A model generated the notes under the pieces. It was not told the origin of the DNA. It was given only the letters and a program-made list of their open reading frames with translations, and did not search any database. The position numbers and the translations under genes are program-made. Source: Spirometra erinaceieuropaei (taxonomy: Eukaryota; Platyhelminthes; Cestoda; Diphyllobothriidea; Diphyllobothriidae). Taken from it: a DNA stretch of 64,000 bases. Of this stretch, positions 12,540 through 23,799 are shown in pieces; position 1 is the first letter of the stretch, and every line of letters starts with the position of its first letter. The DNA lies in the NCBI GenBank assembly GCA_902702965.1, contig CACRXP010000420.1, positions 420,022-484,021 of the forward strand, written 5' to 3'.

Positions 12540-13585
12540 CTGGAATCGCATTGTCTGTTATTTGCAGTCTGTGGCCGACATCATAAAATGTGGACCGGAA
12601 TTCTGAACTATGCTTTAATAATGGAGAATTAATCACGTGAATTTATAATAATGCTTAACTTGTGCCACAATATCGCGATATTTTGGCAGTTCGAGGCGTA
12701 AGCTTTCGTATGTTCTTCTTTTCGCCCGGCTCCAAAACCACACTCGACAAAAATTGGCGCCTAATTAGCTTTAGTAGAAGCGAAGAGACGAGTCACGTAA
12801 AGATGTTTTGTGGAAAAAGACACGATCGTTGGAACGAAAGTTTTACTTAGTTGACTTTTCCGATTACTACTCGCTTCCATCATCCGAGGCAATATCAAAT
12901 ACGGGCAGTTCATGCACAGTGCGCTGCAGCAATAGCCAATGCTACTGCATGTCTGTTGAAATTCCCTGGTCTCCCCTTTACCTAGAAGACGCCTAACTAG
13001 AGCTCATTCACGTACCACTCCAGTTGCTGGAGGCCTAGTATTATTTCCACTTAATCTCAGTCTATACGAAAGGGACAAGGATAAGATGCTGCCCCACACC
13101 GCCTGTATGTATATTTGCCCAAAACCTGCTCCTGTGAGGCGGAATATATCAGTGAAACGAATCGGCGTCTGTCTAGAAGAATAAATGGACATAAACCAGC
13201 ATGGTTAGGATCCGGTCATATGATGAACGTGGTAGATACAGACAATTTAATTCAGGTCAGAGAGTCCTTCCGCAGGGTTTACAGAGTTCTGTCAAGCCAT
13301 CTAAAAAGACCCGGCCAGCTTCCATTGTCTACGGTAGAGGATGCTGCACTCAGGGTAGGTAAACCGGTCCTATGCGCGCAGAAGTACTTAATACACGTCG
13401 CACAATTGCCATGGGTCAAAGCCATCAAGCCAGCCATCCGCCAATATTTTCCCTTTTCCGATTCCCACCACCATCCTGACGCTGATTGCAATTTTGTTGA
13501 TTCACGCTCTCCCCGGCAGTCCACTAAACCAAGTTACGATAGAATTATTAACTTGCGCGAATCATGTTACTCATTTATAGCATAG
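12540..13585 (+). mobile_element. Decayed Penelope-like element (GIY-YIG end), block A
   Basis: At 13115-13585 the plus strand encodes the C-terminal GIY-YIG region of a PLE protein. It reads EAEYISETNRRLSRRI (the family norm is YIG, so the glycine is lost), then KPAWLGSG, then FRRVYRV and KPVLCAQKYLI motifs. The 12.68-12.91 kb part is the element's terminal region. On the minus strand it carries a hammerhead-like GATGATGG...AATCGGAAAAGTCAAC motif (12852-12899). The same arrangement recurs inverted at 20.28-21.56 kb and 61.56-62.76 kb. The segment 12540-12640 matches 21.30-21.36 and 62.52-62.57 kb in inverse orientation, so the whole block was duplicated with the gene. The reverse transcriptase is missing and the copy cannot be active. 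Confidence 0.7.
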
Positions 13586-13925
13586 ACCTCAAGAGTATTT
13601 ATGTGAAAAAGACATCCTCTCAACAAAATGAAGGAGATACTATCCAGGCTGAACAGTCTGCTCGTGCAGTACACAGATGAAAATCGCTCTGTACCATACA
13701 ATTTTTTTAACTGCGTGTTAAATTATCCCCGCAGCATTGCAAATATAATTGTTCTGTCATCTGAAACCGTCGCGTATCCTTACCCAAACCTATCTTTTTA
13801 AAAAACGAGGAGCCGTCCTATGACGGGAAGCGTGAAAAAGTTCAGTCAATAAGGCAGGCAATCTAGCCAAGACGTGCACATGACCGCAACAAAAGTGCAG
13901 TCATTTCTGAAATTCACCCCCTCGT
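13586..13925. other. Spacer between PLE relic and gene A promoter
   Basis: Non-coding DNA. Parts are shared with blocks B and C, including the region near the ATCATGTTACTC / ATGTTAC words and the segment before the promoter, but no separate feature is visible. Confidence 0.4.
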
Positions 13926-13935
13926 CAAGGGAGAG

Positions 13936-14113
13936 GAACCTAATCCAATTAAACCTTTTTAGGCAATTCTCAGAGATATATAAGGAGCCAGGTTTATGGT
14001 CTCAGTTATACATCTGGGTCATCGACCTTGAGGTATGTTAGTGTCAGTAGACTGTTAAGTGGTAGTGATATCATCAGCCCTACACACCCCCATAATTTCA
14101 TCTTTCTTTTTAG
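13936..14113 (+). promoter_or_regulatory. Promoter, non-coding exon 1 and 5'UTR intron of mucin-like gene A
   Basis: A CCAAT-like block, CCTAATCCAATTAAACC (13939-13955), is followed about 20 bases later by a TATA box, ATATATAAGG (13976-13985). Exon 1 probably starts about 25-30 bases further and ends ACCTTGAG|GTATG at 14032. The 5'UTR intron is 14033-14113, ending TTTTTAG. The same order, spacing and words occur before the genes at 19.8, 44.9 and 61.1 kb, which is strong comparative evidence for a real promoter. Confidence 0.7.
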
Positions 14114-14132
14114 AAGTGAAAACAGCTTGACA

Positions 14133-14493
14133 ATGAAGTTTCTGTTCGGCGTCCTACTCATCGCGTCTGTTGTCTTCTACCGTATGTTCTAGAACATTTT
14201 TGCTGTTATTTTCCTTTATAAAGATATCTCTCCAAGCCTATGAATAAATAACCATTCTCTTCATTATAGAATCCGCTGCTGACCCAAATAATACGACGGA
14301 AAATGCTACAACTACTGTTGCTCCGACATCGCCTGGCAGTAGTAATGGGGCTGATACCAATACTACTGGTCCCATAAACTCTACTTCGTCTTCCAACGAG
14401 ACGAGTGAAGCCACGACATCCAGTGCCTCGGCCATATCCCTAACACACTACTTCCTTCTGCCACTCTTGCTTGCCGTTCTCGTTAAGCTGTAA
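14133..14493 (+). CDS. Small secreted mucin-like, probably GPI-anchored protein, copy A
   Basis: Two coding exons, 14133-14181 and 14270-14493, joined across an 88-base GT...TATAG intron, give a 90-residue protein. Residues 1-17 are a signal peptide (MKFLFGVLLIASVVFY). Residues 18-70 are rich in Thr, Ser and Asn, with six N-glycosylation sequons (Asn 23, 24, 28, 47, 53, 59) and many possible O-glycosylation sites. Residues 71-90 form a hydrophobic tail ending FLLPLLLAVLVKL, preceded by small residues (SSAS), as in GPI-attachment signals. The start is fixed by conservation of the ATG, signal peptide and splice sites in three other copies. Architecture resembles the small apomucins of Echinococcus; homology is not shown. 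A surface or secreted coat role is inferred. AATAAA follows at 14519. In the intron frame a TAG appears after three codons, so splicing is required. Confidence 0.78.
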
Positions 14494-14518
14494 TTACAGC
14501 TTTCAACTCATACCTCCA

Positions 14519-14524
14519 AATAAA
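14519..14524 (+). terminator. Polyadenylation signal of gene A
   Basis: AATAAA, 26 bases after the stop codon, followed by the CAATGTCTGTTCATTGGTTT-type downstream sequence. The equivalent signal is kept in copies B and 4 and is altered in the copy at 61 kb. Confidence 0.65.
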
Positions 14525-14740
14525 CAATGTCTGTTCATTGGTTTGGTATTAATTTATTCTGTCGTTACAAGCGGAGAAAATTGTTATGTCTGGGTAAAGC
14601 TGATCAGAGAGTAGTTTTGATGTAGTTGATAAATTGGACAAGACCCAATTGTATACGAATCTATCCATTCGGTTGACATTTCATGAGTTATTCACCTAGT
14701 GTATATGGCATACGCTAAGGTTATCCGCCTCAAATCCACT
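14525..14740 (+). repeat. 3' flank of gene A, shared with block C
   Basis: This stretch is the reverse complement of about 59640-59845. The words GATAAATTGGAC, ACGAATCTATCCATTCGGTT, TCATGAGTTATTCACCTAGTG and ACGCTAAGGTTAT all recur there. It marks the downstream limit of recognisable similarity between block A and block C. Confidence 0.7.
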
Positions 14741-17739
14741 AAGTGCTAATATGACGTCAAACATTTTAACCATAGATGGTAGACAGAAATGAAATATTCT
14801 GCCTAGGCGTTACCTGGAAAGGCTTTATCTTAGGAAGTATGACAGAATGTAGCCTCCCTGGCGCCAGACTGGACTTTTAGATTCAAAAGTATGTCGAATT
14901 CGGAAACTAGGAAAGAGCAATAAGGCGCGGGAATTTAAGTGGTCTGTGAGGAGTGACTGTAACATAGCAAGGTGAATTTCGCGGCGTAGAATTTGCCGGG
15001 GACTTTAAAAATGGGCAGGGCTGCGGCTGCGTGATTACAGGGCATCCTTGTCTGGGGAGTATAATTCCGTCCTAGAAAATTAGGTAACCTTCTTCTTCCG
15101 GATTGTTTTCTGAGAGGAGTTGCAATGGAAATTTCAAGCACATGTTCCTGTCTCTATTTGAAACGCAACGTATCGTAAACATTGATGAGCGTATATGCCA
15201 ACTGTGCTATGCAAATCACAAAACTAATAACTGAAAGACAAACCTGACATCTAACAGGTTACCCACTGCTACACTGCCTTTAGGGCAAGCAATATAATGC
15301 TGAGCACTGGTTTTTCAGGGACTGTAGCGGGAAAACTTAACAGTTGCCAAGCGATGGCCGATGCAGATTAATGAATGCACCCTAAAAGAGCACACATAAC
15401 CGTGACGTTTAGAGCACAGGAGAGTTGAGATTTGGGTTCGTAGCAAAAAAAACTTCCGCATATGACAGTTTCACGAATATGGCAAGAACACCCACGACCA
15501 ATACATTACTAGACCCAGAGTATTGGGTTGTTTTCGCTTTGTGACCAGCCCAGGTAGTCCTTGCTTTTTGACAGGACCAGTATGCACACAAACGAGCATT
15601 CATTTGCGGATCTCATGCCTTCTCGCAAAGGTTCACTCAGAAATTTACTGACCAACACTCCTAGCTTTCACATCGTCCGCTAAGTGGATTATCACTACTG
15701 CTAGCGCCACCATCACCACCAGCTGGGTTCTGATCCCTGCGTTTTCATCACCAACATTAACTGATGCGAACTGACAGAAGAACATACCGAAACGCTCGGA
15801 ATTGTGTTTGCAGATGGGTAATCAACCCTGTTATACGACACTTAAAACAACACATGGAGTTAGACATCAGATATGCGTCAAGGTGATAATCAAGTACTTT
15901 CGTCTAGCGTGATATGAACGACGACTGAAGAGGGTTGTCAACCTCTGACTCGAGTGTACATGTAATTCTCAGATTTGTTGATTTCGTGGTATTGTGGGCG
16001 CTCCCCATGGTTCATTTTTCACGGAAATACGTGCCTTATCTGCATATAAAAGGCATACATTTGGATTAAGCTTTCGATTCCAGCTTCAGCATCGTCACCT
16101 CGACAAGGTGTACGCGACACTATTGAGACACCCCTAAGAAGTTTGTGGTAGCGATAGTCAAGCAGGAAATGAGTTTCTAAACGAAGGTCTATAAATTTAA
16201 GTAAGACATCTACGGACTATAGGAATTCGTCTCTTTATTGTCGAAGGCTGAAACATGGACCAGGAAATCGCATTTTGGATTTCCTGTGATTTTTCATGTG
16301 ATAGTAGATAAGCTTTATGCTTTCATTAGGTGGCAGTAATCCATGCAGTTCAAATGCAGCACATCCCAAATTTGACGCAGTCGAGATCGCGGGTCGGGTA
16401 GATAATCGTGCAGTAACGCAGCTAAAAGCGGCCTAGATGTCAGTCGACTACTCCATCAAACGCCACATTAATTTTTCTGTCCATATTTGATTTAAAAACT
16501 ATCCTGACGGGTGACTGTCACGATACGGAACAATTGATTCGCCATGAAAGATAGCAAGTGGGACACGTCAAGGTGAAATGCGCGTCAGATGCAGTTACAT
16601 AGTCGCATTCGACGAGCTACACACTGACCGATTTTAGACACAGAATAGGTGCCGCGCGCACGACTTTCTACCACCTGAAGATGTGCGGGTAAAACGACTA
16701 CGCGAATCGTCATAAATCAAATGAATCTTTTCCGGCGAAGGCGTTTTCTTCTCTTGATATGCTACTTGGCAATCCCATTGTCACTACTATTAATGTGGTG
16801 AAAGTGTTCTTTAATTGCAGCATAAGTTGCAAACGCTAAAGACTCCGCGCGCTGACTCACTTTGTTGGAATAAGTATCTTCTCTCTGGCGCTCGAAAAAT
16901 CTACAAAACTATGTTAGTTTCTGAAGTAATAACACGTCAGGAATCTGATCGCCAACTGCCACAAACCACCGAGCCGACAGACGGTTAAACGGGAATGTTG
17001 GCATTTGCATTCGGAACAGAACACCAAATGCGAGAACAGCAGATTTTTAAGTAACAGTGTTTTAGAATTGGAATCCAGAAGTGGAAGTCAGTTATGCGTC
17101 AAAGCGACAATCAATTACTTTCTTCGGGCGTGGAATAGAAGGCGTCGCAAAACCTCGCGCCAGGTGGACTTTTAGAATTCTGAAGTATTCACCTGCAGTG
17201 CTCATTTTAGATTCCCTGTGGTTTAACATGAGACGGTAGGCAGCAATTTTCAAATAATGACAAGTGCGCTAAACTGACTCACTAACTGAAAACGATAAGA
17301 TGCAACTCCTATACCCAAGAGAACCTGGTCTGTCCAAAAACGAGGTAAGTGTTTCCTCGAAGAGAGTGAATTTCATTCAGGGTTCGCATAAACCTCACAT
17401 TTACGTTTGTACTAGTATATGAAAAAGAGAAGACGTTCTTCTGAAAATTCGAGTTGTACTCTCACTAGTATATGCATATCCATCTCACCAACCATGTCTC
17501 CCATCCGTTTACTCTTTTCTCACACTCTGGTCGCCGAAATGTCTTGCTAGCGGGCCATTAAATGATACACAAACATTGCCAATGAATGCTAACTTAAATA
17601 AACTATTTAAGCCAAAACAATGCCCAAGAGCGCTTACCGTATCGAAACCAAGAAAGACCTCTCATCAGAAATAGTAAATTGCATGCAGCGTGCACATCAA
17701 CCCTACATTTACGGTTGACATTGTATGCCTATTGCAAAC
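14741..17739. other. Region between inverted blocks; R6 fragments only
   Basis: About 3 kb without a recognisable gene. Two short related segments, 15830-15970 and 17050-17160, share ATGCGTCAAGGTGATAATCA / ATGCGTCAAAGCGACAATCA and neighbouring words. They match in inverse orientation 31.45-31.56, 37.10-37.21 and 37.86-37.94 kb. I call this family R6. Nothing else could be supported. Confidence 0.45.
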
Positions 17740-18990
17740 ACCGACCGTATATTCAATCATCCTCGCCATTTATTACCATATAATCGACTTATATTGTGGT
17801 AGGAAGTTTCAATTCAAATCTTCCTCAGCATTCCACCAGCAGGAGGCGTCAGGCGATGAGACCAAATGACCCACTACTATAATAAGAAATATCGGGTGTC
17901 GTTTACCGGATCTGATGAGGTTGACGTCGAAATTCTCGCGGACCAATCGCATGAGCCGGGAGTTGCTTTGGTCATTGTTCAAGGTACCCCAGTCTATCAG
18001 CAAGTGCAACGACATCCCCACTCTATATTCTGCGTTGAGGCACAGGTTGGCCAAAGCAATCAGCCATTCGAGGAGTGCGAACGCCGGTGAGCCAGATTGC
18101 CGAGCAGTCATCACGCCAGCATCCAATATGGGCGACACAATTTAAGCTTTCTACGACTTACCTGCCGGCCATTAAGCAATTAACTGCAGAAACCATTTGG
18201 ACCGTTTGGAGCGTTTTCTGCTGCAGTTTAGACCTAACCTGGCAATCAATATTTCTGTAGGTTTAAATCAGTCTTTATATGCTTGCATCTCACTACGCGT
18301 CCTTCCGCGACAATAATTGCACGGCAAATTGGACATCCAAGCGGTGAAATGTTGCTTAAATTCACAATACGGTGTTCGTTCTCGCTGTACACAGCTGATT
18401 AACAGTAACCGAACACACAAATAGCATTGGTCCACGCCGCGTATCCAGAACGTCCGCTTACAAATGGGCCTGTTTCATAGTTTTTGTTGTATACTTACAA
18501 AACCAACAGAACCAAACGTCACAATTAAACACGGAAGTGGATTTTAGTGTTATTGGTGCTTTTGAAGTATAATACGCCACAAAATTCCCGGAATCAGACT
18601 AACGTATGCGTAGTTTGCTGGCTTCATTTGCTATTTAAGGATTAAAGATAACATTTAAAAGTAGATGAAGATTATTTTCATTAAGCGTGTAAGTATAGGT
18701 CTAGCTCTGCGGTTAAAAGATACGTAGCTACAGAGGTCTGCTTTCTATCAGCCAATGGCTAGGCAAAAAATCTGAAAATACGCCATCTTTAAATACTGCC
18801 CAAATTAGTAGACAATTGCTCAAATGGGAACAATAAAATGCTGAAATGCTTGCGTACTGCTATAGATGAGCTTATTTTGCCTTCTTGTACGCCATGCAGG
18901 TCGGAACGTATGGGACGGCAGATGTTACGACAAAAATGTCAAGAATTTATTCAAGAATATCTGCTGCGCAGCCTGAAAGCGTGAGCGTTC
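17740..18990 (+). repeat. Start of block B: duplicated segment with internally deleted PLE 3' relic
   Basis: Colinear with 56.97-58.30 kb in the same orientation. Between about 17820 and 18180 it contains the end of a PLE related to the one at 41.4-43.5 kb: the GGCGTCAGGCGATGAGAC and ACCCACTACTA start, then TCGTTTACCGGATCTGATG, then directly the CGAAATTCTCGCGG and CAAGTGCAACGACATCCCCA parts. The roughly 150-200 bases that encode the YVGETG core are missing in both copies, so the deletion predates the duplication. The remaining 18.18-18.99 kb is unrecognised but shared. Confidence 0.7.
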
Positions 18991-19407
18991 CCTGCTCTAG
19001 GCCGTCAGCGTGTTTCATCTTCTCGTACTGCCAGCACGCGACACCGCGATGTGCAAAATATTTTTCCATACTTAAGGCTGTTTCCTCCTGCGCTGGACCT
19101 GGCCTACCGTCATTTCCTACAAGCCGTTTAAAAGCAAACATATCTTTCTCATGCAAGTCGCAACTGTTCCATATTCCACTGGCATCTCAAAGCAACCAAG
19201 ACCTATTGGTATATTATGGGTTCGGTTCCAAGTTAGCCACTATGCCCAAACAACGCTGCGATCACCTTTACCCAGGTATAACACCTTTCGATAATGGATT
19301 AGTTCCAAACTAATAATACCAGTGATGGTATTGCCGTCAGCCTATTTATGTTTTAAACCGCTTGTTAGGACAGAGTAAATGAATACCAAAAAAATAAACA
19401 AACATTG
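18991..19407 (-). repeat. 3' flank of gene B, shared with block C
   Basis: The section with GCAACTGTTCCATATTCC, TGGCATCTCAAA, TTGGTATATTATGGG and AGTTAGCCACTA is repeated at 59.33-59.52 and 60.48-60.69 kb. It lies 3' of a mucin-like gene copy in each case. The open frame 18885-19313 here is not conserved in the other copies. Confidence 0.65.
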
Positions 19408-19413
19408 TTTATT
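19408..19413 (-). terminator. Polyadenylation signal of gene B
   Basis: AATAAA on the minus strand, 25 bases after the stop codon and in the same context (CTTCCAAATAAACAATG) as gene A. Confidence 0.65.
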
Positions 19414-19438
19414 TGGAAGAATGTTTTAAAATGTGTCA

Positions 19439-19783
19439 TTACAACTTAACGAGAACGGCAAGCAAGAATGGCAGAAGGAAGCACTGTGTCATGGAGTTGG
19501 TGGAAGCACTGGATGTCGTGGCTTCACTTGTATCGTTGGAGGGCGAAGTAGAGTTTATGGGCCCAGTAGTATTGGTATCAGTCCCATTACTATTGCCAGG
19601 CGATGTCGTAGAATCTACCGTCGCATTACTCGAGCTATTTGAAGATTCTATAAAAATGAGATGGTTATTTACTCATATGCTTTAAGAGGAATCTGGAGAA
19701 AGGAAAATAACAACCAAAATGTTCCGGAACATACGGCAGAAGACAACTGAAGCGATGAGTAGGACGCCCAACAGAAACTTCAT
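19439..19783 (-). CDS. Small secreted mucin-like, probably GPI-anchored protein, copy B
   Basis: Minus strand; coding exons 19735-19783 and 19439-19647, separated by an 87-base intron (GTATG...TATAG). The 85-residue product has a signal peptide (MKFLLGVLLIASVVFC) and a Ser/Thr/Asn-rich middle with sequons at Asn 20, 24, 37, 42, 48 and 54. A hydrophobic tail ends FLLPFLLAVLVKL. It differs from copy A mainly in the first 20 residues of the mature part, including an in-frame shortening, while signal peptide, intron and tail are nearly the same. In the retained-intron frame a TAA follows after 18 codons. The 5'UTR intron is 19803-19894. It lies inverted relative to copy A and in the same orientation as the 61 kb copy. 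No disabling change is seen. Confidence 0.78.
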
Positions 19784-19985
19784 TATCACGCTGTTTCCAC
19801 TGCTAAAATTTAAAAAGAAATAATGAAGACGTGCATGGCTGATGATGTCACTACCACTTAACAGTCTATAGGCTCGTCGGGTGCACTAGCTTACCTTAAG
19901 GTCGACAACTCGAGTGCCTAATTGAAACCATAGAACTGCCTCTTTATATATCTGCGCCGAAACGGGTTTAATTGGGTTAGGTTCC
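19784..19985 (-). promoter_or_regulatory. Promoter, exon 1 and 5'UTR intron of gene B
   Basis: On the minus strand: CCTAACCCAATTAAACC (19965-19981), TATATAAAG (19942-19950), an exon 1 ending ACCTTAAG|GTAAG at 19895, and an intron 19803-19894 ending AAATTTTAG. Words and spacing match genes A and the 61 kb copy. Confidence 0.7.
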
Positions 19986-20279
19986 TAACTCCACGAGGGC
20001 GGGGAGTTAACAGATGACTTCCTTTCTGTTACGGTCATGTGCAGGCGTTGGCTATAACGCCTACCTTATCAACTGCACTTTTTCGGTGGTTCACGTCATA
20101 GGACTGCTCCTGGTTATTCTTGAGCGATTAGGTTTCGGTAAAAATACGCGACGGTATCATGTGGCAGAGCACTTATTTCCTCTACTGTGGGGATAATCTG
20201 AAACACAGTTTACAAAATGTTAACATGCTTCGCGAGTACTGTAAGAGCAATCTGTTCAGCCTGCATTGAATCTTCTTCA

Positions 20280-21560
20280 TTTTGGTGAGCAGACGTCTGC
20301 ATCAGACAAAATCTCTTCAAGCCTATATCACTACTAAGAAACATGATGTCATCAAATTGATAATTACTCCGCAGCTCAGTTTAGAGAATTGTGGGGGTAG
20401 GCTGCTTAAACCACCCAAATTGCAGTCAGCGTCAGGGGGATGGTGGAGATCGGAATGTGAACATACTTGCGGGTGGCGAGCATGACGACTTTGACCCATG
20501 GTATCTACACAACCTGTATCAAGTTGTTCTGCGCGCATAGGACCGGGTTGCATACCCTGAGTGCAACCTCCTCTACCGTAGACAATCGAAGCTGGCCGGA
20601 TCTTTTTGGATGGCTGAACAGAACCCTGTAAATCATTTGGAAATGCTCTCTGAAATTTACGCGTTAGTTTGTGTCTACCACCTTCTTCATATGACCCGAT
20701 CCTTGCCATGCTGAATTATGTTCAGTTAATTATCAAGACAAACACTGAATCGTGTCACTGATATATTCTGCCTCGTAGTAGGAAGTGTTTGTGCAAATAT
20801 GCATACAGGCGGTCTGAAAAACCAGTTTATCTTTGGCCCTTCTGTATAGACTAAAAGGAAATAGTATACGGTCGTCAGCAACTGGAGAGATGCGTGAAAA
20901 AGCTCTAGCCAGGGGCCTCCCTGATGAAGGGAAGACCCGGGAATTTCAGCAGACATGCTGTAGCACTGGCTATTGCTGCAGCCCACTGTGCATGAACTGC
21001 CCGTATCTGATATTGTCTTAGATGATGGGAGCGAGTAGGAATCGGAAACTTCAGGTAAGTAAATCTTTCGCTCTAGCGATCGTGTCCTTTCCTTCACGAC
21101 AGCTTTGCGGGACTCGTCTTTTCGCTTCTACTAAAGCTAATAAGGCGGTTAATTTCGTCGATTGCGGTTTTATAGCCGGGCGACAAAAAGTAATTATGAC
21201 GCCTGACATCTCGTCCTCTCGAACCTATCGCGAGATTGGGGCACAAGTTAAGCTTTATAACAAATTCACGTGAGTTATTCTTCCTTATCAAAAGCCTAGT
21301 CCAGAATCCCGGTTCACATTATATGATACCGGCCACAGACTAAAAATAATAAACCATGCAAATAGCAGACCCTCTGTTTCCAGTTGACTATTCACCTCCC
21401 GAGTTTTTCCTTGATAAGTCTCTTCAGTTTTAGAGACATGATGCTTTTTTGTGGATTACGCGTTCGAAAAGGGTATTTTATCAGACAGGTGACTTTTCAA
21501 TTATCTATGTGGTTTTAATAAAAAGGGATAAGCACATTGCTCACTATGTATGCAGTAATA
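20280..21560 (-). mobile_element. Decayed Penelope-like element, block B
   Basis: Inverse copy of 12.54-13.58 kb. The minus-strand frame 20323-20709 retains pieces of the PLE C-terminus (VYGRGGC, the DADCN tail) but lacks an intact GIY-YIG core. The plus strand at 21019-21056 carries the hammerhead-like motif GATGATGGGAGCG...AATCGGAAACTTCAGG, so terminal motif and protein remnant point in opposite directions, as in block A. 21.33-21.54 kb matches 62.53-62.73 kb. Confidence 0.65.
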
Positions 21561-21959
21561 ATTTTATTAAACTCTTAGTATAGGAACTTATGTTTGGACT
21601 GATATTAATATGTATTTGCTAATCTACGCCTGTTATGTCATGCTATCGGTTTGACATGTTTGCTGAGTATGTGCCTCGTCCTGACTTGTAGTCCTTTTTA
21701 GCAACACGCAAGGACAGACGACATGAATAAAGAAAAGCTGAGTATATCGTGTTTATTAGGGGTTACGTGTTGAGATTTGTTTAAAGAGCTTTGCAGACAC
21801 GAAAAGCATGAATGAAGGAGGGAGCTCTTTTTGTTCACAACGTTCATAGCATGCAGTTGTATTTATAAAAGTATCGAAAATCAGACGAAAAACGTAAACT
21901 ACTTAAAGAAACTTTTGCCGTGGGTTTGGTTCTAACCGACATTCCAGTATATGGTACAT
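21561..21959. other. No recognisable feature
   Basis: AT-rich spacer within block B. Words near 21.71-21.83 kb resemble 62.95-63.05 kb (a GACATGAATAAAG... / CATGAATGAAGG-type run), consistent with the B/C duplication, but no function is visible. Confidence 0.4.
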
Positions 21960-22099
21960 TCACAAGCCGCATCGTCCCTTCATCGAAATATCTGGAGATT
22001 ATCCTGCCCTATGATTTCCATTATGGATCAACGTAAGCAGTTATCCATAGTTCGAAAAGGCATTTCATATATTCGGCTGGCATTTCACAAGATCGGTCA

Positions 22100-23130
22100 T
22101 TGGATGCTTCCTCTCAGATGATTGTGGATAGATAATGGGATAATGTTAAGGCAAGTGAATTGCTCAGTGATGAACTGCAAACAGTCAATTTTGTATGCAT
22201 TAAAAAGCGCTCTTTTACAGTCAATCGCAAAAAATTCTGTCTCCACGCCGAGTATTTAATCAAGGAACGGTGGATTACATAATAGGTAAAATAGATGTGC
22301 TCTTTCAACAACTCCTGTGTGAAATTCTGAAATGTGTGTAGGGTTGCAGTATTTTTAATCGCGCGGCATAATTCTAAGGCACTTCAGTCACACAGGCATG
22401 CCAACGTTCCTGCGTCTTGCCATCTACAATCTCTCAAAAATGCTGCCTACATGGTGTAAATTTTTTCATTTACATTCGTAATGTTAAAACTTAAAATATA
22501 TTCATTTGAAAACTACTAAACTATTCGTCTTCTTTTCTTTTAGTACAAAATAGAAATTCTCCAAATTCCATTCATAAAGGACGTATCGCTTGGTAACGCC
22601 CTAGGCTGAGAACGCGTCTAAACTGACTCATGGTATTTGGGTTTAAATCGAGATTAATATTTCCACGGCCAGTCAGACATTGGAACAGCTACCCACTGCT
22701 ATACAGACCACTTTTCAATGCTAAAACCAAGCGTGAGGAAATTTGTTTTCTTTAAAGAAAGAACTACGCATAGGAAGAGGGAGTAGTTTGGCGGACTAAA
22801 GAAAAGCATTCTAAGGGAGGGGCGATCTAACGCGCTGAGTGTGTGCATGTTGGCACCGGCATGGTCTTGCCTGGTTAGAAGGGACGACAGTATCATTGTT
22901 TACATGGATGCCACGGTCAATTTCTCTAGAAAATTACTTCAGTGAAGGTATGCCATAGAAGGCTGCTTTCGCGATACTAACGTGGTGAAAACTGCCGTAG
23001 TGGTTTCCAGGAGATATCTCCGAAATAAGGCGCTTTTTTAAATCCCTTATTAAGTTGTAAAATTGCAAATGTGCCATTTTATGCAGATGACGATTTTGGT
23101 GAATTTTTGTTATTCAAATAGAAAGCAAAA
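22100..23130 (-). repeat. Repeat R5, upstream flank of gene B
   Basis: Reverse complement of 11.1-12.1 kb. Shared words include AATGTTAAGGCAAGTGAATTG, CAATTTTGTATGCATTAAAA, GGAGTAGTTTGGCGG and GGCACCGGCATGG. It lies about 3 kb upstream of gene B, as R5 does for gene A. Confidence 0.65.
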
Positions 23131-23299
23131 CCTACTGTCAGAGGATAAAATTGTTTACAACTAAAGTCTGCGATAAGCACACTTTGCAGTGTCGGCTGTT
23201 CACGGATTTTAAAACACTTGACTCTCGGAAAATTAGTTTTGAATAACTTTATGTGCACCTACCGAAAACAATCAATGCGAATGCTTACAAATCACTTAG

Positions 23300-23545
23300 G
23301 TTAAACTGTTATATTTTTTTCAGTATTCGCTCCGTGTGCATCAGAATTGCCGCATTGCAAATGCTTATATGTGGGTGAATCCGTAGTGGTTTTACGTGAG
23401 CCTTGTGCGAATATATGGGCGTGTATTGCCTTCGTGCATGTGCTTTTATTCGTGACAGTTAGTATTCGACAGAACTTACAACCGACGTAAAATTTTAATT
23501 GTATTTGTTCGTCTACCAGCAGTGAGCAGCTACATACACAAACCA
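23300..23545 (+). repeat. Fragment of repeat R3
   Basis: The reverse complement matches 7890-8035 closely (CTGGTAGACGAACAAATACA, AGTTCTGTCGAATACTAACT). Only the end of R3 next to R2 is present, keeping the R3-then-R2 order seen elsewhere. Confidence 0.6.
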
Positions 23546-23799
23546 AACTAGCTGCCTTCGACCGATACTACTGCATCTGCCGTATACGCATATCAGCAGC
23601 TTCCTGGCATATGCAAATAGATGGTCATGGTCAAGATACCTCAACATTACATAAAGTATTTTATTAATAGCGCAATAACGTATGTAAATAGTCCGTAATT
23701 CAACGCCCAATAAACACAGTAGCATAAAGTTCCCGACAAATCTAGTGATACATGCAATTCTTCTAGGACAGTGCGCCACGCACCTGCCCCTCATCGCAT

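Noticed and set aside
14238..14435. Open frames antisense to the mucin-like exons (also 19413-19685 (+), 45026-45307 (-), 59852-60139 (+), 60762-61103 (+))
   Set aside because: They recur only because the complement of the Thr/Ser/Asn-rich exon is rich in Val/Leu/Ala/Gly codons and poor in stops. They also extend over splice sites and polyadenylation signals.
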